Assembly: GCA_963665915.2 (NCBI GenBank)
Contig: CAXXSG010000002.1
Location: 682,001-746,000 of the forward strand
From: JAFGRU01 sp963665915
GTDB taxonomy: Bacteria > Desulfobacterota > Desulfuromonadia > Desulfuromonadales > JAAYDE01
Length of the DNA: 64,000 nucleotides
Reading direction: 5' to 3'
This document shows, piece by piece, positions 43,182 to 52,805 of the stretch. Position 1 is the first letter of the stretch. Every line of letters begins with the position of its first letter. A program made the translations under genes and the position numbers. The notes beneath the pieces are model-generated. The model was given only the letters and a program-made list of their open reading frames with translations, searched no databases and was not told where the DNA came from.

Positions 43182-44669
43182 ATGGAAGAAACCAATGACC
43201 TGCTGCTTCAGAGGCAGGAAAAAATCGCCGAATTCAGGGTTCTGGGGGTAAACCCCTTTGCCAACGATTTTCGGGCATCCGCTACCACTGAAGATGTTAT
43301 TCTGGCCCACGGTGAGGAAGATGCCGAAGTTCTCGATGCCTGTGAAGGTCTTTACTCCCTTGCCGGGCGCATTATGGCCAAACGTGACTTTGGCAAAGCC
43401 GCCTTCATCCAGGTCAAAGACCGCAAGGGACAGATGCAGGTCTATGTTGCCAAAAATCTGGTTGGAGAAGAGCGTTTCGGCCAGTTTCGGAAATTCGATA
43501 TCGGGGATATTGTCGGCCTTTGCGGCACCCCTTTTCGCACCAAAACGGGCGAGCTTTCTATTCGCGCCCGGGAGATCCGTCTTCTGACCAAATCCCTTCT
43601 TCCACTTCCTGAAAAGTGGCACGGTCTCACCGACGTTGAAACCCGCTATCGTCAGAGGTACCTTGACCTGATCGTTAACCCTGAGGTCGCCGAGGTTTTT
43701 AAAAAGCGCAGCAGGATCATCAATTACATCCGTGATTTTATGCTTCGGGAGGATTTTCTGGAGGTTGAAACGCCGATGATGCAGCCGGTCGCCGGGGGAG
43801 CTACAGCCAAGCCTTTCGAAACCTATCACAATACCTTGAAAATGGAGCTTTTTCTGCGGATCGCTCCTGAACTTTATCTTAAGCGCCTTGTGGTGGGGGG
43901 ACTTGAAAGGGTTTTTGAAATAAATCGGAATTTTCGAAATGAGGGGATTTCCATTCAGCACAATCCGGAATTCACGATGATGGAATTCTATCAGGCCTAT
44001 GCCGACTATGCAGACCTGATGGACTTTACGGAAAAACTCATCTGTGGGCTTGCCACGGAAATCAATGGCAGCCTTGATCTTGTTTACAGCGGTAAGACAG
44101 TCAACTTGGCACCGCCCTGGAAACGATTGACCATGAAGCAAGCCATCTGTGAATATGGAGACATCTCTGCGGATGAACTGGAAAATGTGGGAGCAACGCG
44201 AAACGTGACCAAGAAGCTTGGTCTCGAAATCGACCCGAACATGGGTCATGGGAAGATGCTGACCGAAATATTTGACGCGGTTGCCGAGCCTCAACTCTGG
44301 GATCCAACGTTCATTACCGGTTATCCGACCGAGGTATCTCCCTTGTCCCGCAAAAATGATGAAAATCCTGAGATAGTCGATCGCTTTGAGCTCTTTGCCG
44401 TGGGCAGGGAACTGGCGAATGGCTTCTCCGAGTTAAACGATCCCCAGGACCAGAAAGAGCGTTTTCTCCAACAACTGGCGGAAAAAAAGGCTGGCGATGA
44501 AGAAGCCCACGAGATGGATGAAGACTACATCCGAGCTTTGGAGTATGGACTCCCTCCGACAGCAGGAGAGGGGATCGGCATTGATCGACTTGTTATGCTT
44601 TTGACGGATTCGGCTTCTATCCGGGATGTTATTTTCTTTCCGCAATTGCGCAAAGAAACGAGTACCTGA
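43182..44669 (+). CDS. lysS: Lysyl-tRNA synthetase (class II)
   Basis: 495 aa from ATG 43182; the open frame goes up to a GTG at 43131 but the family begins near EETNDLLLQRQEKIAEF. OB-fold anticodon domain (GRIMAKRDFGKAAFIQ), then class II motifs: FLEVETPMM, RNFRNEGISIQHNPEFTMMEFY, and GEGIGIDRLVMLL. Directly after prfB, a common pairing. Confidence 0.97.
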   Translation: MEETNDLLLQRQEKIAEFRVLGVNPFANDFRASATTEDVILAHGEEDAEVLDACEGLYSLAGRIMAKRDFGKAAFIQVKDRKGQMQVYVAKNLVGEERFGQFRKFDIGDIVGLCGTPFRTKTGELSIRAREIRLLTKSLLPLPEKWHGLTDVETRYRQRYLDLIVNPEVAEVFKKRSRIINYIRDFMLREDFLEVETPMMQPVAGGATAKPFETYHNTLKMELFLRIAPELYLKRLVVGGLERVFEINRNFRNEGISIQHNPEFTMMEFYQAYADYADLMDFTEKLICGLATEINGSLDLVYSGKTVNLAPPWKRLTMKQAICEYGDISADELENVGATRNVTKKLGLEIDPNMGHGKMLTEIFDAVAEPQLWDPTFITGYPTEVSPLSRKNDENPEIVDRFELFAVGRELANGFSELNDPQDQKERFLQQLAEKKAGDEEAHEMDEDYIRALEYGLPPTAGEGIGIDRLVMLLTDSASIRDVIFFPQLRKETST

Positions 44670-44698
44670 GCACACCCCCAACTGAGAAAATCAGAATT

Positions 44699-45967
44699 GT
44701 GATAAAAAATTTTTTTGGTTATGAATGGTTTGTCAGTTTTCGTTATCTGCGGGCCAAGCGAAAACAAACCTTTATTTCGGTAATTTCCTTTATTTCAGTC
44801 GCTGGGGTGACCCTTGGAGTGGCGGCTTTAATTGTGGTTCTCGCCGTTATGACCGGTTTCCATGATGGTGTCAGGAAGCAGATCCTCGGCAATATTCCCC
44901 ATATCCTGGTTCAGAAACAGGGCGGTCAGATCGACTCGTACCAAGAGCTGGGCCGGAAGGTTCAGGAATTCTCACCTCATATCGTTCAGGTTTCACCTTT
45001 TGTTTCCAAGGAGGCCATGCTCCTTTCCCGCAAAAATGTGGCCGCCGTCAACATCAAGGGTGTTGATAGCAATAACAAAATTTTTTCCCAGAACCTGCTG
45101 ACTCTCGACAACCGGAAAATTCAGGATCTGCTTTTCGATCGCGATGAAAAGACCCCGGGACTGGTGATTGGCCTGCATACCGCCACCACCTTGGGAATCT
45201 CCGTCGGTGACAACGTCAATGTCATTCCACCGTTGTTTACCGTGACTCCTTTCGGTGTTATCCCCAAGATGAAACCCTTTCAGGTTGTGGGTATTTTTCG
45301 CCACCGCGGAGGGGTTCTTGACGCTTATTTTGGTTATATCTCACTTCGGGAAGCCCAGGACTTCCTCGGTTACGAGGACAAAGTGTCAGGCCTCGAGGTC
45401 GAACTGGATTCATTCGACAAAACATTCGAAACCGCTCTTTCCCTGCGCAAGGAGCTCCAATTTCCTTATCATGTTCGTTCCTGGGAAGAGATGTTCGGTT
45501 CCTTTCTCGCCGCGTTGAAACTGGAAAAGCTCGGACTGTTTATCGTCCTGACCATTATTGTCCTGGTTGCCGCTTTTAATATTGCCACCACCCTGATCAT
45601 GGTGGTCATGGAAAAATACAAGGATATTGCCATCCTCCGCTCCCTCGGTGCGACGTCCCGCAGTATCATGAAAATTTTCATGCTCGAAGGACTGGTTGTC
45701 GGCGTGCTCGGCACGACCCTCGGGACCTTTCTCGGCGTTGTTCTCGCCAGAAACGCAGACCCCATCATTAAATGGCTGGAGCGGACTTTTGAGGTCGTCA
45801 TTTTTGACCAGGCCGTTTATGGCATGGAACACTTCCCTTCCGTGGTCAACGTCATGGATGTCGTCACTGTGGTTACCGTGGCTATGACGATTTCCCTGGT
45901 GGCCACGGTTTATCCTGCCTGGAGGGCTTCGAAAATGGACCCTGCTGAAGCGTTGCGTTACGATTAA
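44699..45967 (+). CDS. lolC: Lipoprotein-releasing ABC transporter permease LolC/LolE
   Basis: 422 aa, GTG start. Four membrane segments: one near 25-50 (FISVISFISVAGVTLGVA) then a large periplasmic domain, and three at the C-terminus (FtsX/MacB fold). Ends ATVYPAWRASKMDPAEALRYD, the family's C-terminal block. With LolD it extracts lipoproteins from the inner membrane. Only one permease gene is present, so the complex is probably a LolF-type homodimer, or the second permease is elsewhere. Confidence 0.93.
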   Translation: MIKNFFGYEWFVSFRYLRAKRKQTFISVISFISVAGVTLGVAALIVVLAVMTGFHDGVRKQILGNIPHILVQKQGGQIDSYQELGRKVQEFSPHIVQVSPFVSKEAMLLSRKNVAAVNIKGVDSNNKIFSQNLLTLDNRKIQDLLFDRDEKTPGLVIGLHTATTLGISVGDNVNVIPPLFTVTPFGVIPKMKPFQVVGIFRHRGGVLDAYFGYISLREAQDFLGYEDKVSGLEVELDSFDKTFETALSLRKELQFPYHVRSWEEMFGSFLAALKLEKLGLFIVLTIIVLVAAFNIATTLIMVVMEKYKDIAILRSLGATSRSIMKIFMLEGLVVGVLGTTLGTFLGVVLARNADPIIKWLERTFEVVIFDQAVYGMEHFPSVVNVMDVVTVVTVAMTISLVATVYPAWRASKMDPAEALRYD

Positions 45968-45984
45968 CTATTCGAGGGCGCATT

Positions 45985-46650
45985 TTGATTGAAGTCACTG
46001 ACCTGACAAAAGGTTTTTTTAAAGAGCACGGCAAGATTGAGGTTCTCAGGGGAATTTCCCTGACGATTAAAAGGCGCGAGCGTGTCGCTATCATCGGTTC
46101 GTCAGGGGCAGGGAAAACCACCCTTATGAATATTCTCGGCGGGCTGGATCACCCAACTACGGGTACTGTCCACATTGAAGACCGGGATATTTTTAAACTC
46201 AGTTCTGCGGAGCTCGATGGGTTCAGAAACTCTACCATCGGCTTCGTTTATCAGTTTCACCAGCTTCTTCCTGAGTTTACCGCTCTGGAAAATGTCATGA
46301 TGCCGGCCCTGATTGCGCGACAATCTTTTGTTGAAGCGTCAAATCATGCAGGGAAACTTCTGGAGCAGGTTGGCCTTGCCCATCGTTTGCGGCATAAGCC
46401 GGGAGAGCTTTCCGGCGGGGAGCAGCAGAGAGTGGCTATTGCCAGGGCTTTGTGCATGAATCCACGCATTCTTCTGGCCGATGAACCGACAGGTAATCTT
46501 GACAGCGGGACCTCCCAGGAAATATTCGAACTCTTGAATGAATTGCATCTCAACGGAGATTTCACCATGGCCATTGTGACCCATAATCAGGCTCTTGCGG
46601 ACCAGCTTGACAGAATTATTGTGATGGTCGATGGACTGGTTGAGAGATAG
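45985..46650 (+). CDS. lolD: Lipoprotein-releasing ATPase LolD
   Basis: 221 aa, TTG start with GAGGG 7 nt upstream. Walker A GSSGAGKTT (38-46), Q-loop YQFHQLLPEFTALENV, signature LSGGEQQRVAIARAL, Walker B ILLADEPTGNLD. MacB/LolD class. 17 bp after lolC. Confidence 0.96.
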   Translation: MIEVTDLTKGFFKEHGKIEVLRGISLTIKRRERVAIIGSSGAGKTTLMNILGGLDHPTTGTVHIEDRDIFKLSSAELDGFRNSTIGFVYQFHQLLPEFTALENVMMPALIARQSFVEASNHAGKLLEQVGLAHRLRHKPGELSGGEQQRVAIARALCMNPRILLADEPTGNLDSGTSQEIFELLNELHLNGDFTMAIVTHNQALADQLDRIIVMVDGLVER

Positions 46651-46723
46651 TTTTTGGTTTACAGCTTCAGGGAATTTACCTATAGTTATCGTGCCTTGAT
46701 TCTAATTGGAGTTATTGAATTGT

Positions 46724-48982
46724 ATGCGCCAACTATTTGTTTTTATTAAAGCCATTATATTTTTTCTGTTTATCTCAGGGATAATTCCAGCGTGGGGGCA
46801 ATCCTATAACATCGGCGATGTACAGGTCCAGGGCAACCGGCGAGTGGAGCTTAGCACTATTCATTCAGTTCTAAGCATTCAACCCGGTTCTGAAATTTCC
46901 CTGGAAGATATCGACCGCGATATTCAAGCTATATTTAAGCTGGGCCGTTTCAAAAATGTTGAAGCCGATGTTTCCCAAAAAGGAAGCATTTATATTCTGA
47001 CCTATCTGGTGGAAGAAAGGCCCCTGGTCCGTCAGGTCAATTTTTCCGGTAATAAAGAGTTGCCTCTTGAAACACTTGAGGCGGCCCTGACCTTTAAAGC
47101 TCCTGATCTTTTTGACCCCAACAAGGTGAAAAACAGCCTTGAGGCGATTCGGATGAAATACCACGCCGCCGGGTATTATGCTGCTGAAATCACTTCGGAT
47201 GTGCATATCAACAAATCCCTGGAAGCTTTTGTGACTTTCCTCATCAAAGAAGGGGATATTATCCGAATCAAAAAGATCAACTTTCTAGGCAATACGGTTT
47301 TTTCCGACCGGCAGCTGAGAAAGGTCATGGAAACCAAGGAAAAATGGTTCCTCTCCTGGATTTTTGAACGCGGGACCTACAATAAGGAAATTGTTCGCAT
47401 CGACAGGGAAAGAATTGCCGATCAGTATTTTAATGAAGGCTATATTGATATTAAAGTCAGTGATCCGCAGGTTTTATTAAGTGAGGACAGGGAAAATATT
47501 TTTCTGCGTTTTGACCTCGACGAAGGGGCTCAGTACCGAGCCGGGCATATTGATATCCAGGGAGACTTAATCGCTGACAAAGAAGAAATCCGCGACCAAA
47601 TATTACTTAAGGAGGGGGATGTCTTCAGCCGCAAAAAAGTCCGGGAGAGTGTGATTGGCGTCAATGATTTTTACGCTGATCGCGGTTATGCCTATGTGAA
47701 TGTTACTCCCCGCACCCCGACTAACACAAAAAAAAGAACCATTGACCTTATTCTGAATATTGAAAAAGGGGTTGAAGTGAGCATCGAGCGGATTCGTGTC
47801 CGCGGCAACACCAAGACTCGCGATAAAGTGGTCCGACGGGAAATGACCGTTGCTGAAGGAGATAAATATAACGCCGGAGCCTTGAAAGAGAGCAAAAGAC
47901 GTGTCCACAACCTCGGCTTTTTCGATGAGGTCAGTGTTGCTACCAGTCAGGGGAGCGATGAAGCGCACATGAATCTTGATGTGGATGTCAAAGAGCGCCC
48001 GTCAGGGTCTTTTTCTCTGGGCTTTGGCTATTCTTCGGTGGATAATTTTATTTTTCAGGGCGCCCTGACCCAGGAAAATCTTTTAGGGCTTGGGCTGAAG
48101 TCGACTTTTTCTGCCGCCCTTGGGGGTTCAACCACGACCTACCGGGTCGGTGTTCTCGACCCCTACTTTCTTGACTCCAGGTTTTCCGTAGGTTTTGATC
48201 TCTTTAAAACCGAAAGAGAGTATAGCTCTTTCACCCTGGATTCCTTAGGCGGTGATCTGAAACTCGGCTTCCCCCTGGGGTTTTTAGATACCCGGGCATT
48301 TTTTGTTTACAGGTATGAAAAAAAAGACATCAGCGATGTCGACGATGAAGCTTCTTTTTACATCCGCCAGCAGGAAGGAAAATCGACCCTGTCCTCCATA
48401 ACATCTTCGCTGATACGGGACACACTGGACTACAGACTCGATCCGACCAAAGGCTCGATTTCCAGTGCTTCTGTTGAATATGCAGGAATTGGGGGAACTG
48501 AACATTTCATCAAATACCTGGCAGGTTCCCGTCACTACTTTCCAATGATGTGGGGGACTGTCTTTTCCGTTAACGGGCAAATTGGGTATATCCAGAAAAC
48601 CACTGATGATGACGTCCCCATTGATGAGAGGTTTTTTCTTGGAGGCTTGAACACCATGCGTGGCTTTGCAGCACGGGAAGTTGGCCCAAGAGATGACGCT
48701 ACTGGAGATTTTACCGGTGGGGTTAAACAAGCTTTCTTTAATTTTGAGTTTATTTTCCCCTTGATGAAAGACCTCGGCATGAAGGGTGTCCTCTTTTTTG
48801 ACACTGGTAATTCCTGGGATGGCGGCGATGAATATTTTTCCAAAATGCGTTACAGTGTTGGTGGTGGTATTCGCTGGTTCAGCCCGATGGGTCCGTTGCG
48901 GATCGAGTGGGGCTACAATTTAGATCCTGAAGACTATGAAGAAACTTCTGAGCTTGATTTTTCAATCGGACGAATGTTCTAA
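46724..48982 (+). CDS. bamA: Outer membrane protein assembly factor BamA
   Basis: 752 aa from ATG 46724 (the TTG at 46706 would add six residues before the signal peptide). Signal peptide to about residue 25, then five POTRA repeats (VQGNRRVELSTI, VNFSGNKELPLE, NFLGNTVFSDRQL, IDIQGDLIADKEE, VRGNTKTRDKVV), then a 16-strand barrel with the lid-lock motif VRGF-type (MRGFAAREVGP) and C-terminal aromatic GRMF. Inserts outer-membrane barrels. Confidence 0.96.
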   Translation: MRQLFVFIKAIIFFLFISGIIPAWGQSYNIGDVQVQGNRRVELSTIHSVLSIQPGSEISLEDIDRDIQAIFKLGRFKNVEADVSQKGSIYILTYLVEERPLVRQVNFSGNKELPLETLEAALTFKAPDLFDPNKVKNSLEAIRMKYHAAGYYAAEITSDVHINKSLEAFVTFLIKEGDIIRIKKINFLGNTVFSDRQLRKVMETKEKWFLSWIFERGTYNKEIVRIDRERIADQYFNEGYIDIKVSDPQVLLSEDRENIFLRFDLDEGAQYRAGHIDIQGDLIADKEEIRDQILLKEGDVFSRKKVRESVIGVNDFYADRGYAYVNVTPRTPTNTKKRTIDLILNIEKGVEVSIERIRVRGNTKTRDKVVRREMTVAEGDKYNAGALKESKRRVHNLGFFDEVSVATSQGSDEAHMNLDVDVKERPSGSFSLGFGYSSVDNFIFQGALTQENLLGLGLKSTFSAALGGSTTTYRVGVLDPYFLDSRFSVGFDLFKTEREYSSFTLDSLGGDLKLGFPLGFLDTRAFFVYRYEKKDISDVDDEASFYIRQQEGKSTLSSITSSLIRDTLDYRLDPTKGSISSASVEYAGIGGTEHFIKYLAGSRHYFPMMWGTVFSVNGQIGYIQKTTDDDVPIDERFFLGGLNTMRGFAAREVGPRDDATGDFTGGVKQAFFNFEFIFPLMKDLGMKGVLFFDTGNSWDGGDEYFSKMRYSVGGGIRWFSPMGPLRIEWGYNLDPEDYEETSELDFSIGRMF

Positions 48983-49002
48983 AAATGAATGAGGAGAGAA
49001 AC

Positions 49003-49530
49003 ATGAAAAGCCGTTTTTTTATTCTGTTATTCCTGTCCCTGTTTTTTCTTGCAACGCCTGTGACCGCTGCGCAATCTAAACTTGCTTATGTAGATCTTCA
49101 AGAAGCTCTGAACAATTCACAGGCCGGAAAGGATGCTAAAGTAAAAATTGCCCAAAAGGCCAAGACATACGAGTCTGAATTTGTTGAAAAGCGGAAACAA
49201 CTCAAAGATCTTGGTGAAAATCTCAAAAAACAGATGGCTCTTCTTTCACCCGAAGCGAAAAGAGAAAAAGAGAGAGAATATCAGCAGAAGGTGACGGAAT
49301 TTCAAAGAGCGACCAAGGACGCTCAGGATAACCTCAAGCAACAGGATGCCGATCATACCCGGGAGATTGTCAGGGCGCTGGTGAAAGTTGTTGAAAAAAT
49401 CGGCAAAAAAGATGGATATACCCTTGTTTTTGAAAAAGGCGAAGGTTCCATTCTTTATGCGGACAAAAACATTGACATAACTGCCCAAGTAATCAAAGCC
49501 TACGATAAAGATTTCAAAAGCGCGAAATAA
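49003..49530 (+). CDS. skp: Periplasmic chaperone Skp/OmpH
   Basis: 175 aa from ATG 49003 (GAGGAGAG 6 nt upstream; ATG at 48985 lies before it). Signal peptide cleaved after PVTAA; mature part starts with KLAYVDLQEALNNS and continues as a long coiled coil of charged residues. Carries outer-membrane proteins to BamA, encoded 20 bp upstream. Confidence 0.93.
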   Translation: MKSRFFILLFLSLFFLATPVTAAQSKLAYVDLQEALNNSQAGKDAKVKIAQKAKTYESEFVEKRKQLKDLGENLKKQMALLSPEAKREKEREYQQKVTEFQRATKDAQDNLKQQDADHTREIVRALVKVVEKIGKKDGYTLVFEKGEGSILYADKNIDITAQVIKAYDKDFKSAK

Positions 49531-49544
49531 ATATGAGGTGCAAG

Positions 49545-50585
49545 GTGGCCACTCTTGGTGATCTCGCAAAACTGGTTGAAGGCGAACTTGTCGGTGAACC
49601 GGAAGTGGAAATCTCATCGGTTGCCCCCATCGATTGTGCCCAGGACGGGCAGATAACCTTTCTGGCGAATAAAAAGTTCCTCAATAAAGTCGGAACCTCA
49701 GAGGCCTCAGCCATGATTGTTCCCCCAGGTATCGACCTGTTGGGGAAACCGGGGATTGTCACCAGTAATCCCTACCTGGCTTTTGCCAAGATCCTGAAGG
49801 CTTTGGCTGTTGAACGGCCACCATGCTTCGGCATTATGGATGGGAGTTCGGTTGCCGCCTCGGCCCGGATTGGAGATGGATCAACCATCTTCCCCGGATG
49901 TTATGTCGGCGACAATGTTGTTATTGGCAAAGGTTCGGTTCTCTATCCAAATGCCGTACTATATCAGAATGTTGCTGTTGGCGATGATTGCGTTATCCAT
50001 TCGAATGCGGTGATAAGAGAAGGGTGCCAGCTTGGGTGCCGCGTTATTCTTCAACCTTCCGCCGTTATCGGCTCCGATGGGTTCGGTTATGCCCCGGACG
50101 GTCTCTCGTATTACAAAATCCCACAGGTCGGGATTGTTGTTCTCGAAGATGATGTTGAAATTGGAGCCGCCTCCTGTGTCGATCGGGCTGCCTTGGGAGT
50201 AACGCGAATAAAAAGAGGGACAAAAATCGATAATCTCGTTCAGGTCGCTCATAACGTCACGATCGGAGAAGATACCATCATTGTCGCCCAGGTCGGAATT
50301 GCCGGCAGCACATCTGTGGGAAATCACTGTACCTTTGGTGGGCAGGTTGCTATAGCGGGGCATGTTTCCATCGGCGATAATGTCATGATTGCCGCCCGTG
50401 GAGGTGTTTCCGGCAACCTGAAACCCAATCAGATCCTATCCGGGGCTCCCGTTATGGAACATCGGGAGTGGCTGAAAGCCACAATGACTTTCCCCAAGCT
50501 TCCTGAGATGAGAAAGGAACTGCTCAAGCTTCAGAGAAAAGTTGCTGAATTGGAGGTTTTATTTCAAGAGGGGGAGAAATCATGA
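49545..50585 (+). CDS. lpxD: UDP-3-O-acyl-glucosamine N-acyltransferase LpxD
   Basis: 346 aa from GTG 49545, preferred because GAGG lies 6 nt upstream and the protein then starts like LpxD (ATLGDLAKLVEGELVG); ATG 49533 is the alternative. N-terminal uridine-binding domain, then left-handed beta helix hexapeptides and the catalytic His in the VQVAHNVTIGE turn. Third acylation step of lipid A. Overlaps fabZ by 4 nt. Confidence 0.96.
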   Translation: MATLGDLAKLVEGELVGEPEVEISSVAPIDCAQDGQITFLANKKFLNKVGTSEASAMIVPPGIDLLGKPGIVTSNPYLAFAKILKALAVERPPCFGIMDGSSVAASARIGDGSTIFPGCYVGDNVVIGKGSVLYPNAVLYQNVAVGDDCVIHSNAVIREGCQLGCRVILQPSAVIGSDGFGYAPDGLSYYKIPQVGIVVLEDDVEIGAASCVDRAALGVTRIKRGTKIDNLVQVAHNVTIGEDTIIVAQVGIAGSTSVGNHCTFGGQVAIAGHVSIGDNVMIAARGGVSGNLKPNQILSGAPVMEHREWLKATMTFPKLPEMRKELLKLQRKVAELEVLFQEGEKS

Positions 50586-51028
50586 CGACTTTAAACATTA
50601 ACGAAATTATGGATATATTGCCACATCGGTATCCTTTTCTTCTTGTTGATCGTATCCTTGAAATAAGGGAAGATAAAAAAATTACCGGTTTGAAGAACGT
50701 CAGCGTAAACGAACCATTTTTCCTGGGACATTTCCCCGGCGAACCGATTATGCCTGGAGTTCTGATTGTTGAAGCCATGGCACAGGTCGGGGGCATTTTT
50801 GCGATTGTCACTCAGAATATTCCTTCCAATATGAACACCTATTTTGTCGGAATTGACAATGCCAAATTTCGCAGGCCCGTTGTTCCAGGTGATGTGCTAC
50901 GGCTTGAACTTGAACTTCTTAAACAGCGCCGCGGGATTTATTTCTTTCACGGTGAAGCCTATGTGGACGATGATCTGGTTGCCGAGGCTGATTTGAAGGC
51001 GACATTTGCCCTGAAAAAGGAATCCTGA
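50582..51028 (+). CDS. fabZ: 3-hydroxyacyl-ACP dehydratase FabZ
   Basis: 148 aa hotdog protein. LPHRYPFLLVDRI and catalytic His in FFLGHFPGEPIMPGVLIVEA. Competes with LpxA/LpxD for 3-hydroxyacyl-ACP, which explains its place between them. Confidence 0.97.
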   Translation: MTTLNINEIMDILPHRYPFLLVDRILEIREDKKITGLKNVSVNEPFFLGHFPGEPIMPGVLIVEAMAQVGGIFAIVTQNIPSNMNTYFVGIDNAKFRRPVVPGDVLRLELELLKQRRGIYFFHGEAYVDDDLVAEADLKATFALKKES

Positions 51029-51032
51029 TCGG

Positions 51033-51803
51033 ATGATTCATTCGACAGCCATAATCCATGAAGGAGCTCAGCTTGACGCCAATGTCCAAGTGGGTCCCTA
51101 CGCAGTTATTGGCGAGAATGTTAAGATTGGGGCTGGAACCATCATCGGTCCTCATACGGTTTTGGAAGGATTTACCGAAATAGGGAGCGATAACCGTATT
51201 TTCCAGTTTGCTTCCGTCGGTGCCATTCCCCAGGATTTGAAGTATTCTGGGGAAAAGACGCGGCTCATTATAGGGAATGGGAATTCAATACGGGAATTTA
51301 CCACAATTCATCTCGGGACTGAATCCGGCTGTGGAGAAACTCGGATCGGCAACAACAATCTTCTCATGGCATACTCTCATGTGGCTCATGATTGCCGCTT
51401 GGGTGATCATTGCATACTTGCGAATTGCGCTACTCTGGGTGGCCATGTTGAGATTCACGACTATGCGATTTTGGGTGGACTTTCCGCTGTGCATCAATTC
51501 TGTCGTATTGGCTGTCACTGCTTGATCAGTGGCGGATCCATGGTCGGGCAGGATATTCTTCCTTACACCATTGCCCAGGGTGATCGCGCCAAGCCGGTTG
51601 GGATCAACCTGGTTGGGCTCAAAAGAAGGGGTTTTTCCGAACAGGTGCTCCGTGACCTGAAAATCGCCTATAAAATTCTTTTTCGATCAGGACTCAAAAC
51701 AGCTGAAGCGGTTCAAAAGGTTGCTGGGGAAGTTCAGGACGCTCCGGAAATTAAAAATTTGCTCGATTTCTTTGAAAACAGCGATAGAGGTATTGCTCGC
51801 TGA
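51033..51803 (+). CDS. lpxA: UDP-GlcNAc (or UDP-GlcNAc3N) acyltransferase LpxA
   Basis: 256 aa, usual length. Left-handed beta helix with hexapeptide repeats, catalytic His in YSHVAHDCRLGDH, and GINLVGLKRRGFS near the C-terminus. First step of lipid A. The two genes downstream (gnnA/gnnB-like) suggest the real acceptor may be the 3-amino sugar nucleotide. Confidence 0.96.
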   Translation: MIHSTAIIHEGAQLDANVQVGPYAVIGENVKIGAGTIIGPHTVLEGFTEIGSDNRIFQFASVGAIPQDLKYSGEKTRLIIGNGNSIREFTTIHLGTESGCGETRIGNNNLLMAYSHVAHDCRLGDHCILANCATLGGHVEIHDYAILGGLSAVHQFCRIGCHCLISGGSMVGQDILPYTIAQGDRAKPVGINLVGLKRRGFSEQVLRDLKIAYKILFRSGLKTAEAVQKVAGEVQDAPEIKNLLDFFENSDRGIAR

Positions 51804-51827
51804 CCTTAGCAAAGGAAATAATTTATC

Positions 51828-52775
51828 ATGACTCTTCGTGCCGGTGTTATCGGGGTAGGTTATCTTGGAAGATTCCATGCGCAGAAATATGCGCTTCTGG
51901 AGGAAACGGAGTTGGTGGGTGTTGTAGATAGTGATCCACAACGTGCTGAAGTGGTTGCCGCTGAGTGTGGAACCTCTGCTTTTACCGACTATTCCTCCTT
52001 GCTGGAGAAGGTCGATTTAATTTCTATTGCTGTTCCCACACAGGATCATTATTCTGTTGCCAGGGAATGCCTTGCCGCAGGATGCCATGTTCTTATTGAA
52101 AAGCCCATTACTCAGACGGTCCAGGAGGCGGAAGAACTTATTGAGATAGCAAAAACCCAGAAGGTTGTTTTCCAGGTTGGACATCTGGAGCGTTTTAACC
52201 CCGCTATTCTCGCCTTGGAAGGGGTGCTGAAGGAACCGATGTTTATCGAGTCTCATCGCATGGCTCCTTTCAAACCTCGGGGAACAGATGTCAATGTGGT
52301 TCTCGACCTTATGATTCATGATATCGATATCATTCTTAATCTGGTGCGTTCAGATTTAAAAAGCATCCATGCCGTTGGTGTTCCAGTTCTTTCCAATGAA
52401 GTTGATATTGCCAATGTTCGCCTGCAATTTGAGTCCGGCTGTGTGGCAAATGTCACGGCTAGTCGGGTCAGTCTCGAAGGGATGAGGAAAATCCGTCTTT
52501 TCCAATCCGACGCCTACATTTCCATTGATTATCAGAACAGAAAAATAGCTGTTTTCAGGAAAGGGGCTGGAGAAAGCCATCTGCCAGGTCTCCCAGATAT
52601 CGGTATGAAGGTTGATACGTTCGAACAGAGGGATGCACTTTTGGATGAAATAAAGTCATTCATCCAGTCGATTCTAAAACAAGAGGCTCCGGTCGTCTCC
52701 GCTGAAGATGGCAAGAAAGCTCTGGAAGTTGCGATTAAGATCAGCCAATCCTTGAACCAGGCTTTTCCCCGGTAA
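51828..52775 (+). CDS. gnnA: Gfo/Idh/MocA oxidoreductase, GnnA-like
   Basis: 315 aa. NAD-binding GVIGVGYLGRFHA, catalytic-pocket EKPIT and HDIDIILNL. Family: GnnA oxidises the 3-OH of UDP-GlcNAc so that GnnB can aminate it (studied in Acidithiobacillus and Leptospira). Position between lpxA and lpxB with a DegT aminotransferase next door supports this; alone the fold would not. 24 bp after lpxA. Confidence 0.75.
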   Translation: MTLRAGVIGVGYLGRFHAQKYALLEETELVGVVDSDPQRAEVVAAECGTSAFTDYSSLLEKVDLISIAVPTQDHYSVARECLAAGCHVLIEKPITQTVQEAEELIEIAKTQKVVFQVGHLERFNPAILALEGVLKEPMFIESHRMAPFKPRGTDVNVVLDLMIHDIDIILNLVRSDLKSIHAVGVPVLSNEVDIANVRLQFESGCVANVTASRVSLEGMRKIRLFQSDAYISIDYQNRKIAVFRKGAGESHLPGLPDIGMKVDTFEQRDALLDEIKSFIQSILKQEAPVVSAEDGKKALEVAIKISQSLNQAFPR

Positions 52776-52805
52776 TCCCTCCCCATTCTACATGAGGTGC
52801 AATAA

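Noticed and set aside
43143..44294. 383-aa open frame on the minus strand
   Set aside because: Antisense to lysS, no independent support.
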